Positions 24,625 through 31,639 of a stretch of 31,874 nucleotides of DNA are shown piece by piece. The stretch is from Pseudomonadota bacterium (GTDB taxonomy: Bacteria; Pseudomonadota; Gammaproteobacteria; Acidiferrobacterales; Acidiferrobacteraceae). The number at the start of each line of letters is the position of its first letter. The stretch's first letter is position 1. The position numbers and the translations under genes are program-made. The notes under the pieces are model-generated. The model had not been told where the DNA came from and searched no databases. It was given only the letters and a program-made list of their open reading frames with translations. The stretch is from positions 1 through 31,874 of the forward strand of contig JAJYPQ010000007.1 in assembly GCA_021795255.1 (NCBI GenBank), written 5' to 3'.

Positions 24625-25224
24625 TTCTGGTGGTGGGTTGGAGATGGCTGTCTTCGAACCTACCCGCACATCATTTGGGAGGAGGTCGACATGGGCCAGC
24701 ACTCCGCTATCAGAACAGGCGACTGGGGTGAAGAGGTGGCGGCGGGCTTTGACAAACGCAAAAACGCTTTCGCCGCCGGTCAAGGTCGCGAGTTGTGGAC
24801 CGAGGGCGCGCCCAAAGCCGATGGGATGGCTGTGCCGACCATCAACAGATGGGGCCACGATGAGGGCGCCGGACCGCAGCTTATCGGCTACGGCTTGCGC
24901 GGTAGAGGGCTCGATATAGGGCCGATCGGCGAGAGCTACGAGCCAACCGGTAGAGCCGCCGGTAACACGCACCCCAAAGGCAAGACTCGCTCCTTCGCCA
25001 GCCTTCGAGTCCGGGCAACAGAACACCTCAAATCCCTGTTGCCGCAATAAAGTGGCTACTGCTGTGTCATCAGGTCGAACCACTGCCACCGCGCGATCCA
25101 CCGCGTCCCGTAAGCAACAAGCGCTGTGGACTGCGAGCGGCGCGCCGTCCGTGAGGCGATGAAGGAGTTTAGGAGTGCCGAATCGTTGGCTCCGTCCGGC
25201 AACTAAAAGAAGTCCTGTGATCAT
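24610..25224 (-). CDS. MocA-like nucleotidyltransferase of molybdenum cofactor maturation
   Basis: Enzymes of this group transfer CMP or GMP to molybdopterin, making the cofactor of molybdenum hydroxylases. The 204-residue protein has the nucleotide-binding start LLLVAGRSQRFGTPKLL, VRPDD, GASLAFGV, a metal-site region WLVALADRPYI (usually ADMP or GDQP) and HPIGFGRALGP. The ATG at 25224 has an AGAGG ribosome site; an upstream extension to 25401 lacks similarity. Upstream on the same strand are wrecked genes for a molybdenum hydroxylase, its likely client. The frame is intact, but Arg in LADRP and an altered C-terminal GESVFAF segment may signal relaxed selection. Other names are CoxI- or MobA-related protein. 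Confidence 0.8.
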   Translation of the reverse strand: MITGLLLVAGRSQRFGTPKLLHRLTDGAPLAVHSACCLRDAVDRAVAVVRPDDTAVATLLRQQGFEVFCCPDSKAGEGASLAFGVRVTGGSTGWLVALADRPYIEPSTAQAVADKLRSGALIVAPSVDGRHSHPIGFGRALGPQLATLTGGESVFAFVKARRHLFTPVACSDSGVLAHVDLLPNDVRVGSKTAISNPPPEGPTC

Positions 25225-25237
25225 AACGGGCGCCTCT
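25222..25237. repeat. First copy of a 16-base start-site repeat
   Basis: CATAACGGGCGCCTCT here and CATAATGGGCGCCTCT at 26900-26915 differ at one base. Both include the minus-strand ATG and ribosome site of a gene, the mocA-like gene here and msrB there. Confidence 0.6.
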
Positions 25238-25729
25238 CTATGAGATAAGGAGTGTGAGGGTAAATATTCGGTCCTCGTGTCAGTGTTTCGTGATAATGAC
25301 TGCAAACTGCGACACCGCGACTTCCAAAGGCGTCGAGGCGAGCATGGCAAGCGATGGGGGCGCCCGCAGGGGAAACGCGTTGCGCGGATGGCGAGGGCCA
25401 CAAGCCGTGTTCGGTGCCGAGAATGGCGCTGCTCTATGTTTGCGGTAGCAAGATAAGTGCCGTTGATAGATATCGTTCCTGGTCAAGGTCGTCAAAAGTC
25501 CGAGATGAGCTAGCCGCGGATCGCGCCCGGTGGTTTTTGTGGATAGCTTGATACGCGGCAAAGAGTGGCCTCTGACGGTAGAGGCGGACGGTATTTTGAG
25601 TGTGACGTGGCTGTGAGCCGGGCGTCGGGCAGCGGCCGTGCCAAGGACTGGGTCAGCAAGTTTTTGTCCGCCCGGCAAAACAAAAAGCCTCTTATTGGGG
25701 CGTAGCCGCCGGATTACATGGCGTGGGCA
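25238..25729. other. Degenerate sequence with no intact gene
   Basis: An open minus-strand frame crosses this stretch but resembles no protein as a whole. A short piece at about 25540-25610 (HVTLKIPSAST) faintly recalls the VTLVMP-x-EMGQG region near the start of molybdenum hydroxylase large subunits. I read the stretch as the collapsed remainder of that gene, mostly deleted: such genes run about 2.2 kb and fewer than 600 bases remain. The lower end must also hold the promoter or leader of the mocA-like gene, if it is still expressed. Confidence 0.5.
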
Positions 25730-25810
25730 GGCCTGAGTACCCAAGGCTACCCCAAGTCCGCGGCCCGGGAGGGTGGCTCCGTTACGGAACTCAGGGCGGG
25801 TGACGGTCAT
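25730..25810 (-). pseudogene. Remnant of a molybdenum hydroxylase large subunit (IorB-like), N-terminus only
   Basis: The ATG at 25810 lies four bases after the stop of the small-subunit remnant. The following 27 codons read like a worn Tat signal: TRPEFRNGATLPGRG, then LGVALGTQA, where a working signal would have TRREF-x-N-G-A-x-L-A-G-x-G-L. The twin arginine is broken to Arg-Pro. No further recognisable domain follows in any frame. The call depends on gene order (small subunit, then large subunit, then nucleotidyltransferase) as much as on the sequence. Confidence 0.55.
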
Positions 25811-25814
25811 GGTC

Positions 25815-26249
25815 TTAGGCGGCCACGCGCTGGGTGGCATCGACGGATGTCGGCATAAGTGCTGTAGCGACACCTGTCGGCCGGCATAACATAGCCTGTC
25901 TTTGTCGGTAGAGTGAGAATAAGGCGCGAGAAGCGCCCCAGCGCCCATGACCGGGCCGAAGCGGCAGGAGCCGCATCGCGGAATGTCTCCTGCCACTAAG
26001 GCCACTTGCCCGGGACGAGCGCCGCCTCGCGATAGGCCTTCTGTAGTCGGGATGAAACGTTCTACGGCGTTTGAGGGGGTAAAGGCAAGGTATGACCGCG
26101 GTCCTGTCCAGAGGTATGGCGCCAATGCCAGCGAGGTCGCAGCCGTATTTCATGCCGGTGAGGTCCCATTTGCCGCGGAGCAACCAGGGGGTCTGTGTAT
26201 CGCCGTCCGCCCGGGCGCCCATTTTGACCTTATTCACATAAGCCGACAT
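25815..26249 (-). pseudogene. Frameshifted [2Fe-2S] subunit of a molybdenum hydroxylase (IorA-like)
   Basis: Three pieces in different frames rebuild a small subunit of the isoquinoline 1-oxidoreductase/aldehyde oxidase type. At 26070-26249, DGDTQTPWLLRG and LTGMKYGCDLAGIGAIPLDRTAV-x-P-C match the plant-ferredoxin-like cluster domain, usually YGCG-x-A-x-CGACTVH; two of the four cysteines are gone. At 25898-26074, TTEGLSRGG and IPRCGSCRFGPVMGAGALLA match the second cluster domain (PQCGYCQSGQIM). At 25840-25878, RCRYSTYADIRR matches CRC-x-TY-x-RIR, with one cysteine changed to Tyr. The original stop is probably the TAA at 25815. Frameshifts and lost ligands rule out a working protein. Confidence 0.85.
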
Positions 26250-26363
26250 TGGCCACCGCTCGGGAAAAACAGCGCCTCAGTGTAGGGTGAGGAGGGCGCC
26301 TGTCCTATGCGACCTTTGGGGTCCTATGGGGCGTTTCGGAGCTGGTGCCGGGAATGCGGCGTG

Positions 26364-26383
26364 GACGAGGTCACGCCCTCGTC
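26364..26383. terminator. Hairpin downstream of msrB
   Basis: GACGAGG and CCTCGTC form a perfect 7-bp stem with a 6-base loop, about 45 bases past the msrB stop. On the minus strand no U-run follows, so its action as a terminator for msrAB is uncertain. On the plus strand it is followed by TTACTAG. Confidence 0.35.
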
Positions 26384-26428
26384 TTACTAGTGTCTTGTGC
26401 GGCGACGACGATTTCCGATAGCGCGTCT

Positions 26429-26902
26429 TTAGGTTGGGGTAGAGGAGGCCGTCGTACCGCCGGCTTCCGGAATGAATCGGAGCGCTGCTGAATTGAGGCA
26501 ATGCCGTTCCCCGCTAGGGGCGGGCCCGTCTGGGAAAACGTGGCCGAGATGACTGTCGCAACGGGCGCAACGAATCTCGGTCCTAACCATGCCGTGGCTC
26601 GTATCGCGAATTTGCCGCACATGCTCGGGATCGAACGGGCGCGTGAAGCTGGGCCACCCGGTTCCCGATTCGAATTTGTCGGCCGAGCGAAAGAGCGGGA
26701 TCTCACAGAGCCGGCAGGCAAAGACCCCCGGGCCATGTTCGTCTAAAAGGCCGCCACAAAAGGGTGCTTCCGTGCCAGCGGCCAGAAGCACGCGGCGCTC
26801 TTCGGCACTCAAGCCTTGAATACGCAGCTCACGCTCCGCTGCGGGCAGTGGATTTAGGTCATAGCCTGAGGCCGACCGTCGACCATCTGTTGTATAGTCC
26901 AT
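26429..26902 (-). CDS. msrB: Peptide methionine-R-sulfoxide reductase
   Basis: MsrB reduces the R form of methionine sulfoxide in proteins. The 157-residue protein has two zinc-binding pairs (CRLC and CARC), the FESGTGWPSF motif, SHLGHVFPDGP and the catalytic cysteine in RHCLNSAAL. The first 30 residues are variable. The ATG at 26902 follows an AGAGG site nine bases upstream, in a segment that reappears before the mocA-like gene. It lies 11 bases after msrA, so the two are one operon. No signal peptide is present; it is cytoplasmic. Confidence 0.96.
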   Translation of the reverse strand: MDYTTDGRRSASGYDLNPLPAAERELRIQGLSAEERRVLLAAGTEAPFCGGLLDEHGPGVFACRLCEIPLFRSADKFESGTGWPSFTRPFDPEHVRQIRDTSHGMVRTEIRCARCDSHLGHVFPDGPAPSGERHCLNSAALRFIPEAGGTTASSTPT

Positions 26903-26915
26903 AATGGGCGCCTCT
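26900..26915. repeat. Second copy of the 16-base start-site repeat
   Basis: CATAATGGGCGCCTCT spans the msrB start and the end of msrA and matches 25222-25237 with one difference. Both copies have the same orientation relative to their genes. Confidence 0.6.
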
Positions 26916-27516
26916 AGGAAACCACATCGGCGCGCAACATGTGCACGAAGTAGCGCCGCAGCTTCTCGACCTTCGGCGTAGAAACATGCGCGATATACGG
27001 CTGGTCGGGGTGGCAGGCCGCGTAATTGTGGTGATAGGTCTCCGCCGGGTAGAAGACTTGTAGCGGTACGACCTCGGTCACGATCGAGTCGTTGAAAACG
27101 CGGTCATCGGTCAATTTCTCAATGACATCGTCCGCAATGTGCTTTTGATCCGGGTTCCTGTAAAATATGGCCGAGCGGTATTGGCGGCCCCTATCGTTCC
27201 CTTGACGGTCCTTTTGGGTCGGATCATGAGCGACCGAAAAAAATACCTTCAGTAAATCTTCGTAGCTAATCTTGTTCTGGTCGAACTCGATGCGTACCGC
27301 TTCCGCGTGGTCCGTGCCCCCGGTGCAGACCTGTCGATAGTCGGCGGTTTCTTTCGTTCCGCCACAGTAACCCGGCTCAACTTTGAGGATTCCATCGAGT
27401 TCGCGAAACACGGCTTCAAGGCACCAAAAGCAGCCGCCTGCGAGCACGGCTGCATCGGTTTTTGGGCCTATGACGGCAGGGATGTGTGTGCCGACGCCGG
27501 TCTCTTGTGCGGTCAT
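26914..27516 (-). CDS. msrA: Peptide methionine-S-sulfoxide reductase
   Basis: MsrA reduces the S form of methionine sulfoxide. The 200-residue protein has the catalytic motif GCFWC (28-32), with Cys29 as nucleophile, followed by VEPGYCGG, YRQVCTGGTDHAEAVRIEFD and YRSAIFY. GCFWC carries a second cysteine where E. coli has GCFWG, as in several bacterial families. The start has a textbook AAGGAG site seven bases before the ATG. It is first in msrA-msrB and divergent from the di-iron protein gene, with 225 bases between them that hold two A+T-rich patches (27547-27566, 27609-27625) likely to contain promoters. Confidence 0.97.
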   Translation of the reverse strand: MTAQETGVGTHIPAVIGPKTDAAVLAGGCFWCLEAVFRELDGILKVEPGYCGGTKETADYRQVCTGGTDHAEAVRIEFDQNKISYEDLLKVFFSVAHDPTQKDRQGNDRGRQYRSAIFYRNPDQKHIADDVIEKLTDDRVFNDSIVTEVVPLQVFYPAETYHHNYAACHPDQPYIAHVSTPKVEKLRRYFVHMLRADVVS

Positions 27517-27741
27517 GCGGGTCTCCTTTGAAAGGCGCAGTTCTTGCTCTTATATTAAGTTATAGGGGTTAGTGCCAGAAACGCGGTGCACTAGCGGTCT
27601 CCCTCAGCGTTTATTTATACTAAACCCGTCCGGGCTTTTATCCTATCGCCCGTTACGACGATCAGTTATCTCAACCTTGCCTTAGGACGCGCTGCCCCGG
27701 GCTCCGCGGCCGGGAGTGGGGGGAGAGGAGCGAAAAGACTT

Positions 27742-28584
27742 ATGGTGCGTACCCAGAAATCCCACTACCCGCGTTGGTCTTTAGGCGATATCCCTTATGA
27801 AAGCATTGATCGTCGCGCGATCGTCGACAACACAGACTGGTTTTACCTTGTAGCGGCGTCGTCGTTCGTAGAGATTCTCTCAGATCTCTACGCCGCGAAT
27901 CTAGCCACCTACTACTCTGGGGACGACGAAGCCTGCGAATGGATTGCGCATAAATGGGAACCTGAAGAGATGCAGCACGGAGCGGCGCTGCGCCGTTATG
28001 TCTCGTGCGTCTGGCCGAATTTCGATTGGGAGCGTGGCTTCGAGGGTTTTCGGGCCGATTATGCCCCGTATTGTCAGACGGCGCTCTTGGGTCCGACGCG
28101 GACGCTTGAGATGGCCGCCCGCTGCGTGGTAGAGACCGGCACATCGAGCTTTTACGCCATGCTGCGCAACGCCAGCCCCGAGCCGGTATTGGCTCAGGTG
28201 GCTGAACATATACGCAACGACGAGGTAGGGCATTACAAAGGCTTCTATCATTTTTATCGGCAGTATCAAAAACGTGAGCGGCATTCGCGCTGGCGGGTGG
28301 CGCGAGAGTTATGGCGGCGGGTCGCTGAGGTCGATAGCGAGGACGCCTATTTGGCGGTCCGGAACGTGTCGTTAGTCCATGCTCCGGAAAGGCCCTTCGA
28401 GCGGAACGATTTTACCCAGTATCGTAATCGTATTCGCGATCTCATGGCGCGCCACTATCCCTTTCAGTCTGCTGTTAAGATGCTGGTTAAGCCCTTGGAC
28501 TTGCCAGGCCCGGTACGGAAAGTAGCGATTCCCGTCCTGGTGAGCGGGGCGAGGCGTGTGGTTGGAGGCGGGTCGGCGCGGTGA
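27742..28584 (+). CDS. Di-iron protein of the acyl-ACP desaturase/ferritin-like type
   Basis: The 280-residue protein keeps a full set of di-iron ligands in a four-helix bundle: Glu44 (FVEILSDLY), Glu76-x-x-His79 (EEMQHG), Glu131 (VVETGTSSFY) and Glu161-x-x-His164 (DEVGHY). The order E, ExxH, E, ExxH is that of acyl-ACP desaturases and related oxygen-activating enzymes. The C-terminal 100 residues are basic and probably helical. The ATG at 27742 is preceded by GAGAGGAG. Substrate is unknown: fatty acyl desaturation is the leading guess, peroxide or oxygen handling the alternative, the latter favoured by divergence from msrAB. Confidence 0.78.
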   Translation: MVRTQKSHYPRWSLGDIPYESIDRRAIVDNTDWFYLVAASSFVEILSDLYAANLATYYSGDDEACEWIAHKWEPEEMQHGAALRRYVSCVWPNFDWERGFEGFRADYAPYCQTALLGPTRTLEMAARCVVETGTSSFYAMLRNASPEPVLAQVAEHIRNDEVGHYKGFYHFYRQYQKRERHSRWRVARELWRRVAEVDSEDAYLAVRNVSLVHAPERPFERNDFTQYRNRIRDLMARHYPFQSAVKMLVKPLDLPGPVRKVAIPVLVSGARRVVGGGSAR

Positions 28585-28720
28585 AGGGCGTCAGGGCCGG
28601 GGAGGGGTCGGCGCGAGACGGAGTCGCAAGGGACCGTTCTCGCCGTGAAATGACCCTGAGCCGTCCTTGGGGGCTGGGCTCGGGTCTTTGTGGGCAGGTG
28701 ACCTGAGCACGAGACTCGGC

Positions 28721-28750
28721 TTGATCTGGCGTGGGGAGAGTAGGCATTAT
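28721..28750 (+). promoter_or_regulatory. Putative promoter of the adenine deaminase gene
   Basis: TTGATC (28721-28726) and CATTAT (28745-28750) are 18 bases apart, each matching consensus at 4/6. They lie about 40 bases before the ATG at 28790. The rest of the 205-base gap is G-rich and shows nothing else recognisable. Confidence 0.35.
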
Positions 28751-28789
28751 GGGCCCCAACTATTAAGAGGCCCTTGTGCCGGGGAAATC

Positions 28790-29803
28790 ATGTCTTTAGC
28801 GCCCATGTCGGCTGTCGATTTCGCGTGCCGGATGCCAAAAGCCGAGCTCCATGTCCACATCGAAGGGACTCTTGAACCCGATCTCGCCTTTGCTTTGGCT
28901 CGTCGTAACCGCTTGATCTTACCTTTTCGGGATGAAGAGGCCTTGCGGGCCGCCAAGGATTTTACCGACCTCCAGTCATTTCTCGATCTCTATTATGCCT
29001 GCGCCGACGCTTTGAGGACCCCTGAGGACTTTTCGGACCTCATGTTGGCCTATCTTGCGCGCGCGCATGCCGACCATGTCGTGCACGCGGAAATATTTTT
29101 CGATCCCCAGACCCATACGGTACGCGGAATACCGCTCGCGGCGGTTATGGAGGGTCTCAATGCCGGACGTCGTGAGGCGGAGAAAAGGTGGGGCATCACG
29201 ACACGCCTGATCCTGTGTTTTCTCCGGCACTTAAGCGAGGAAGATGCCCTCTCCACGCTTGCGGCCTCTGAGCCGTTTTTAGATAGTATCGATGGGTTCG
29301 GTCTCGATTCCTCCGAGCGCGACCATCCCCCACGCAAGTTCGAGCGGGCCTTTGCCCGAGTGCGGGCTTTGGGCAAGCCCGGCGTGGCGCATGCCGGTGA
29401 GGAGGGGCCGCCCTCGTATATTACTGAGGCGCTAGATCTTCTGAAGGTGGTCCGTATCGATCACGGCGTGCGCGCTGTGGAAGACCCGCGGGTTTTGCAT
29501 CGGCTGGCCGATGAGGGAGTCGCGCTCACGGTCTGTCCGCTGTCGAATGTGCGCTTGTGCGTCTATCCGACGATGGCTGACCATGTGCTTCCGCAGTTAC
29601 TGGATGCCGGGGTCAAGGTTACTGTAAATAGCGATGATCCAGCCTATTTTGGGGGGTATATGAACGATAATATACGAGCCGTGCAAGCGGCTTTTGATTT
29701 CGACATCCCGACTTGGGCGCGTTTGGGACGTAACAGTATAGAGGCGAGTTGGGCGGCACCCGCGGACAAGAAGCGTTGGCTTGATGACCTCTTGTTGCGC
29801 TAG
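28790..29803 (+). CDS. Adenine deaminase (adenosine deaminase superfamily)
   Basis: This enzyme converts adenine to hypoxanthine for purine salvage. The 337-residue protein has the zinc site His21-x-His23 (ELHVHIEGTLEP), the FFDPQTHTVRG segment characteristic of the adenine-specific branch, HAGEEG near residue 203, RIDHGVRA near 224 and NSDDPAYFGGYMNDN near 284. True adenosine deaminases usually lack FFDPQTHT, so adenine is the more likely substrate, though both belong to one family. I start at the ATG at 28790 with a GGGGAAA site; an in-frame start at 28667 adds an unrelated extension. No purine genes adjoin it. Confidence 0.9.
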   Translation: MSLAPMSAVDFACRMPKAELHVHIEGTLEPDLAFALARRNRLILPFRDEEALRAAKDFTDLQSFLDLYYACADALRTPEDFSDLMLAYLARAHADHVVHAEIFFDPQTHTVRGIPLAAVMEGLNAGRREAEKRWGITTRLILCFLRHLSEEDALSTLAASEPFLDSIDGFGLDSSERDHPPRKFERAFARVRALGKPGVAHAGEEGPPSYITEALDLLKVVRIDHGVRAVEDPRVLHRLADEGVALTVCPLSNVRLCVYPTMADHVLPQLLDAGVKVTVNSDDPAYFGGYMNDNIRAVQAAFDFDIPTWARLGRNSIEASWAAPADKKRWLDDLLLR

Positions 29804-29829
29804 CTAGGCCCCGTCCCTTTCTGCGTACG

Positions 29830-30102
29830 TTACCTAGCGCTGGGTCTCTTGGTCTCCGGTCTGTCGTCTTGAAACACACAGCTTCTCATGATGTCCTCGG
29901 CCTCCAAGGTCATGAGGTCAACCTTCGTTAGGTGTTGGGTCTTGCTCGCGAATAAGCGATTGGCCTGACGGAGGCGGGCCCTGTCCAAGGCATTGCGAAC
30001 CGAGCGCGCGTTTGCGAAGTTACCAAGCTTCATACGCAGCGGAATGTACTCGGCGAAGGCCTGTTCGCCATCGGGGCTGAAGCGGGAGTTCCGGTCCCCC
30101 CC
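29830..30102 (-). pseudogene. cbbX: 3' fragment of cbbX (Rubisco activase)
   Basis: CbbX is the AAA+ motor that frees red-type Rubisco of inhibitory sugar phosphates. Only about the last 90 codons remain: DRNSRFSPDGEQAFAEYIP, LRMKLGNFANARSVRNALDR, ARLRQANRLFASK and LMTLEAEDIM, with a natural TAA stop at 29830. The Walker motifs and central pore, which precede this part, are missing. In frame, a stop codon is met just upstream of DRN, near 30116. A degenerate IS3 element begins about 20 bases further on, suggesting the truncation came with an insertion or deletion there. Confidence 0.88.
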
Positions 30103-30164
30103 ATGTCGCGCTTCACGTCAACCTGGACAAAATGCCTGAGCCAAGAAGGGAGGCATTTGGGTGC

Positions 30165-31088
30165 TTAGGGTGCCTCAGTCAATCGCTGCTGGTTGGTCAT
30201 TTTCCGAGGCATACAGGCCGCAGCAAGTCGCCTGGCACGCTCCTCTCGAACGTGATCTGGCTGTCCACGATGCCAGGCGGCCGGCGTCATATAACCCAGA
30301 GTCGCGATGTCATCGCTCTTCGTTGTAATACGTCACCAAGTCCTTGATGATAGCTTCGGCCTCCCGATAGTTGGCGCCGTAGTCGTTATCGCTATCAGCG
30401 CGCACGGTCCCATGGAAACGCTCGACGATGCCGTTCGATTCTGGGTGCCGTGGTTTCGTCTTGATCTCGATCCGGTTGTGGGCCTTGATCACGGCCGCGA
30501 CATCGCGGTTGATGAACTCGCCCCCATGGTCGTGGAGGACGCAAGGTGTAGCCTCCTGAACCGCGTCGAGCGCCGCCTGCCGCTCGACTGCCACGGACTT
30601 GCCGTCTCAGCTCATCAAGAGCCTGTGGTGCCCGATATAGCGGCTGTAGGCGTCGATAAAGCGGAGCCGGAAGGTGCGGCGGGCCGCCACCCAGACGTAC
30701 ATCACGTCCGTGTGCCATTGCGGGTTTGGTCGGGTCGGCCGGAAATTGTACTCCTGCTCGACTGGCTCGACCGCTTCCCGCGGGATAAGAGGTCGGCCTC
30801 ACTCAAAACCCGGTACACGGTGCTCTCCCCAACACAGGCGACGCCCGCATCCACCCTCATCCCCATGAGCTTCCGATAGCCGATCTTTGGGTATGGCAGG
30901 GCGAACGCGCAGATCGCCGTACGCTCCTCGGGCAGCACCTCGGTGACCCGGCAGGGTTTGCCGGACCGATCCTCCAGACGCTCGCGGCCCCCCTGCGTCA
31001 TACACGCGGCGCGGCACTCCGAGGGCTGGAGCGTCCGCTGGACGCTCCAGCCCGAACGCTTCTTGGTCAACACACCGATTGCCATCAC
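30165..31088 (-). pseudogene. Transposase orfB remnant (DDE integrase, IS3 family)
   Basis: Pieces of the IS3 integrase appear in several frames: GVLTKKRSGWSVQRTLQ and GRERLEDRSGKPCRVTEVLPEE split over two frames near the start, DVMYVWVAARRTF with the first catalytic Asp, HDHGGEFINRD with the second, ESNGIVERFHGT with the Glu, then YYNEER. After another frameshift comes LGYMTPAAWHRGQPDHVREE and the end LTEAP at a TAA (30165-30167). An in-frame TGA follows HHRLLMS near 30606. All three catalytic residues survive, but frameshifts and the stop prevent a full product. Confidence 0.85.
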
Positions 31089-31130
31089 TGCCGCCTTCGT
31101 CTCCGCCGACGCTCGGGATCAATCGCCCCA

Positions 31131-31470
31131 CCTCAGATCTTTTTTTCAGCTCCCGGTTCTCCGCTGTGATCTCGGCGATCACAGCGCGCATGCGCTCGAT
31201 CTCCGTCTTATGGCGCGCCTCGGGGTCATCCTTGCGCGGCGTCCGCTGTGCGTCGCGCTTCAGCGCCACCGCCGAGCCGCCCTGGGCCACGGCCCGCCAC
31301 CGATAAAATACCGAGGGCGCCAGGCCACGCCGGCGGCAGACCGCGCTCATCGTGACACCGGGCTGGTCGGCCTCTCGGAGTACCTCAAGCTTCTGCTCTG
31401 CTGTAAACCGTCGATGTTCGTGTTTGCTCAGGGACTTTGTCCCCGTTGCAGGCCGGCTCCAGCAGATCAA
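31131..31470 (-). pseudogene. Transposase orfA remnant (helix-turn-helix, IS3 family)
   Basis: OrfA binds the IS ends. The frame carries SKHEHRRFTAEQKLEVLREA, CRRRGLAPSVFYRWRA and a Leu-zipper-like ITAENRELKK. A run of seven A residues (31140-31146) sits where IS3 elements shift frame into orfB. Here the frame of orfB is not reached by a simple -1 shift, as a TGA follows at once, so the element is probably inert. The start is uncertain (TTG at 31470 or CTG 14 codons on). The frame runs on to 30799 as meaningless antiparallel of orfB. Confidence 0.72.
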
Positions 31471-31639
31471 AGTCTCTCATACGGACGCTCACGTATTGTC
31501 TGGAAGCCGCTGAAGCTACACAGGCACCCCGATCTTCGTTGCAAAAAGCTACACCTTTAGGGAGGCCCAAGCGTTAGGCTAGTTAGGCACAATGATGGCG
31601 ATTTCTCTGCCTTTCTTTTCCTCACGTAAGGAGCTTTTT

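Larger units (their letters stand above)
30124..31502 (-). mobile_element. Degenerate IS3-family insertion sequence
   Basis: Two transposase genes of the IS3 orfA/orfB type lie in order on the minus strand, both damaged. The ends are tentative: CCTGGACAAAATGCCTGAGC near 30122 and, read from the other strand, CCAGACAATACGTGAGC near 31504 are similar and could be worn terminal repeats. The length of about 1.4 kb is typical. I could not find a target-site duplication. Confidence 0.7.

Noticed and set aside
25280..26125. 281-residue minus-strand open frame
   Set aside because: It joins the middle of one decayed gene to unreadable sequence; the recognisable parts change frame inside it.
25947..26285. 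Plus-strand open frame opposite the IorA-like remnant
   Set aside because: Shadow of the pseudogene, no domain.
28667..28789. N-terminal extension of adenine deaminase
   Set aside because: Family proteins begin near the ATG at 28790, and a promoter candidate lies inside the extension.
30943..31560. 205-residue plus-strand open frame over the IS element
   Set aside because: Antisense of transposase orfA; no known motif and no ribosome site.
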